Shown here: positions 5,611 through 5,716 of the stretch, piece by piece
How the letters are laid out: each line of letters begins with the position of its first letter
Numbering within the stretch: position 1 is the first letter of the stretch
NCBI GenBank assembly: GCA_028282625.1
Contig: JANQHP010000014.1
Location: 1 to 5,716 of the forward strand
Reading direction: 5' to 3'
From: Rickettsiales bacterium
GTDB taxonomy: Bacteria > Pseudomonadota > Alphaproteobacteria > Rickettsiales > UBA8987
DNA: 5,716 nt
Notes under the pieces: generated by a model
Told to the model about the DNA's origin: nothing
Databases searched by the model: none
Seen by the model: only the letters and a program-made list of their open reading frames with translations
Translations under genes and position numbers: made by a program

Positions 5611-5715
5611 GGGAGCGGGGGTATTTTGAGTGGAAATGTACATTTCTCCCTGAAAGTGCACGGCACTTCTGCGCTTGAAATGTACCATTTCCTCTTCAAA
5701 ATCTCCTCCGCCCTC
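5611..5715. repeat. Large imperfect palindrome B (about 105 bp), abutting palindrome A
   Basis: A second self-complementary block centres near 5661. Segments that pair are GGGAGCGGGGG (5611-5621) with 5705-5715 (one mismatch, two wobbles), ATTTTGAG (5623-5630) with 5694-5702 (one bulge), GGAAATGTACATTTC (5632-5646) with 5677-5692 (one bulged C), and AAGTGC (5654-5659) with GCACTT (5663-5668) around a 3-nt loop. It begins one base after palindrome A ends and reaches the window edge, so it may continue. The arms show no sequence likeness to those of A. Confidence 0.82.
5633..5691. repeat. Two copies of a self-palindromic motif GAAATGTACATTTC
   Basis: A perfect 14-bp palindrome, GAAATGTACATTTC, lies at 5633-5646. 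A second copy with one inserted C lies at 5677-5691, 44 bp away. Because each copy is itself palindromic, the copies are both direct and inverted repeats, and palindrome B can fold either as one long hairpin or as two small ones flanking the AAGTGC/GCACTT hairpin. This arrangement could also present two binding sites for a dimeric protein. Confidence 0.75.
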
Positions 5716-5716
5716 G

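Noticed and set aside
5484..5699. Open frame of 71 codons on the minus strand upstream of greA
   Set aside because: It lies wholly within the two palindromes, has no family likeness and no clear ribosome-binding site, and its openness follows from the repeat sequence. It is not called as a gene.

Overview
The window looks like chromosomal DNA of an alphaproteobacterium, probably an early-branching or less-studied lineage. Three things point there: the tatA-tatB-tatC-serS gene order typical of that class, an ELM1-family gene next to greA, and protein sequences that fit alphaproteobacterial families. Base composition by eye is moderate, near 50% GC. No phage, plasmid, transposase, tRNA, rRNA or CRISPR sequence is visible. 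The order within the class cannot be fixed from this window alone.

Layout, left to right. Positions 1-1933 (minus strand) hold a tight operon read right to left: tatA (1933-1763), tatB (1724-1380), tatC (1379-576) and the first 194 codons of serS (583 to the left edge). tatB and tatC abut with no gap, and tatC and serS overlap by 8 bp. Together TatA, TatB and TatC form a complete twin-arginine translocase, which exports folded proteins across the inner membrane. SerS charges tRNA-Ser.

Positions 1934-2117 are a divergent intergenic region. It contains a good sigma70-type promoter for the rightward gene and a duplicated 11-bp motif carrying that gene's Shine-Dalgarno. Positions 2118-3830 (plus strand) encode a 570-residue Kef-type CPA2 cation:proton antiporter with a C-terminal RCK/TrkA-N domain, starting at TTG. 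Its stop codon lies 6 bp from that of a convergent minus-strand pair: an ELM1-family (DUF1022) gene (4913-3837, GTG start) and, upstream of it, greA (5433-4960), the transcript-cleavage elongation factor. The 46-bp gap suggests that greA and the ELM1 gene are co-transcribed.

Positions 5434-5716 contain no credible gene but are the most structured DNA in the window. There is a 21-bp inverted repeat overlapping a possible greA promoter. Next to it are two abutting imperfect palindromes of about 105 bp each (5504-5609 and 5611-5715), the second reaching the window edge. They look like an intergenic palindromic repeat or MITE-like element, or a structured leader for greA, and are the best candidate here for something undescribed. 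The genes themselves are ordinary housekeeping families.
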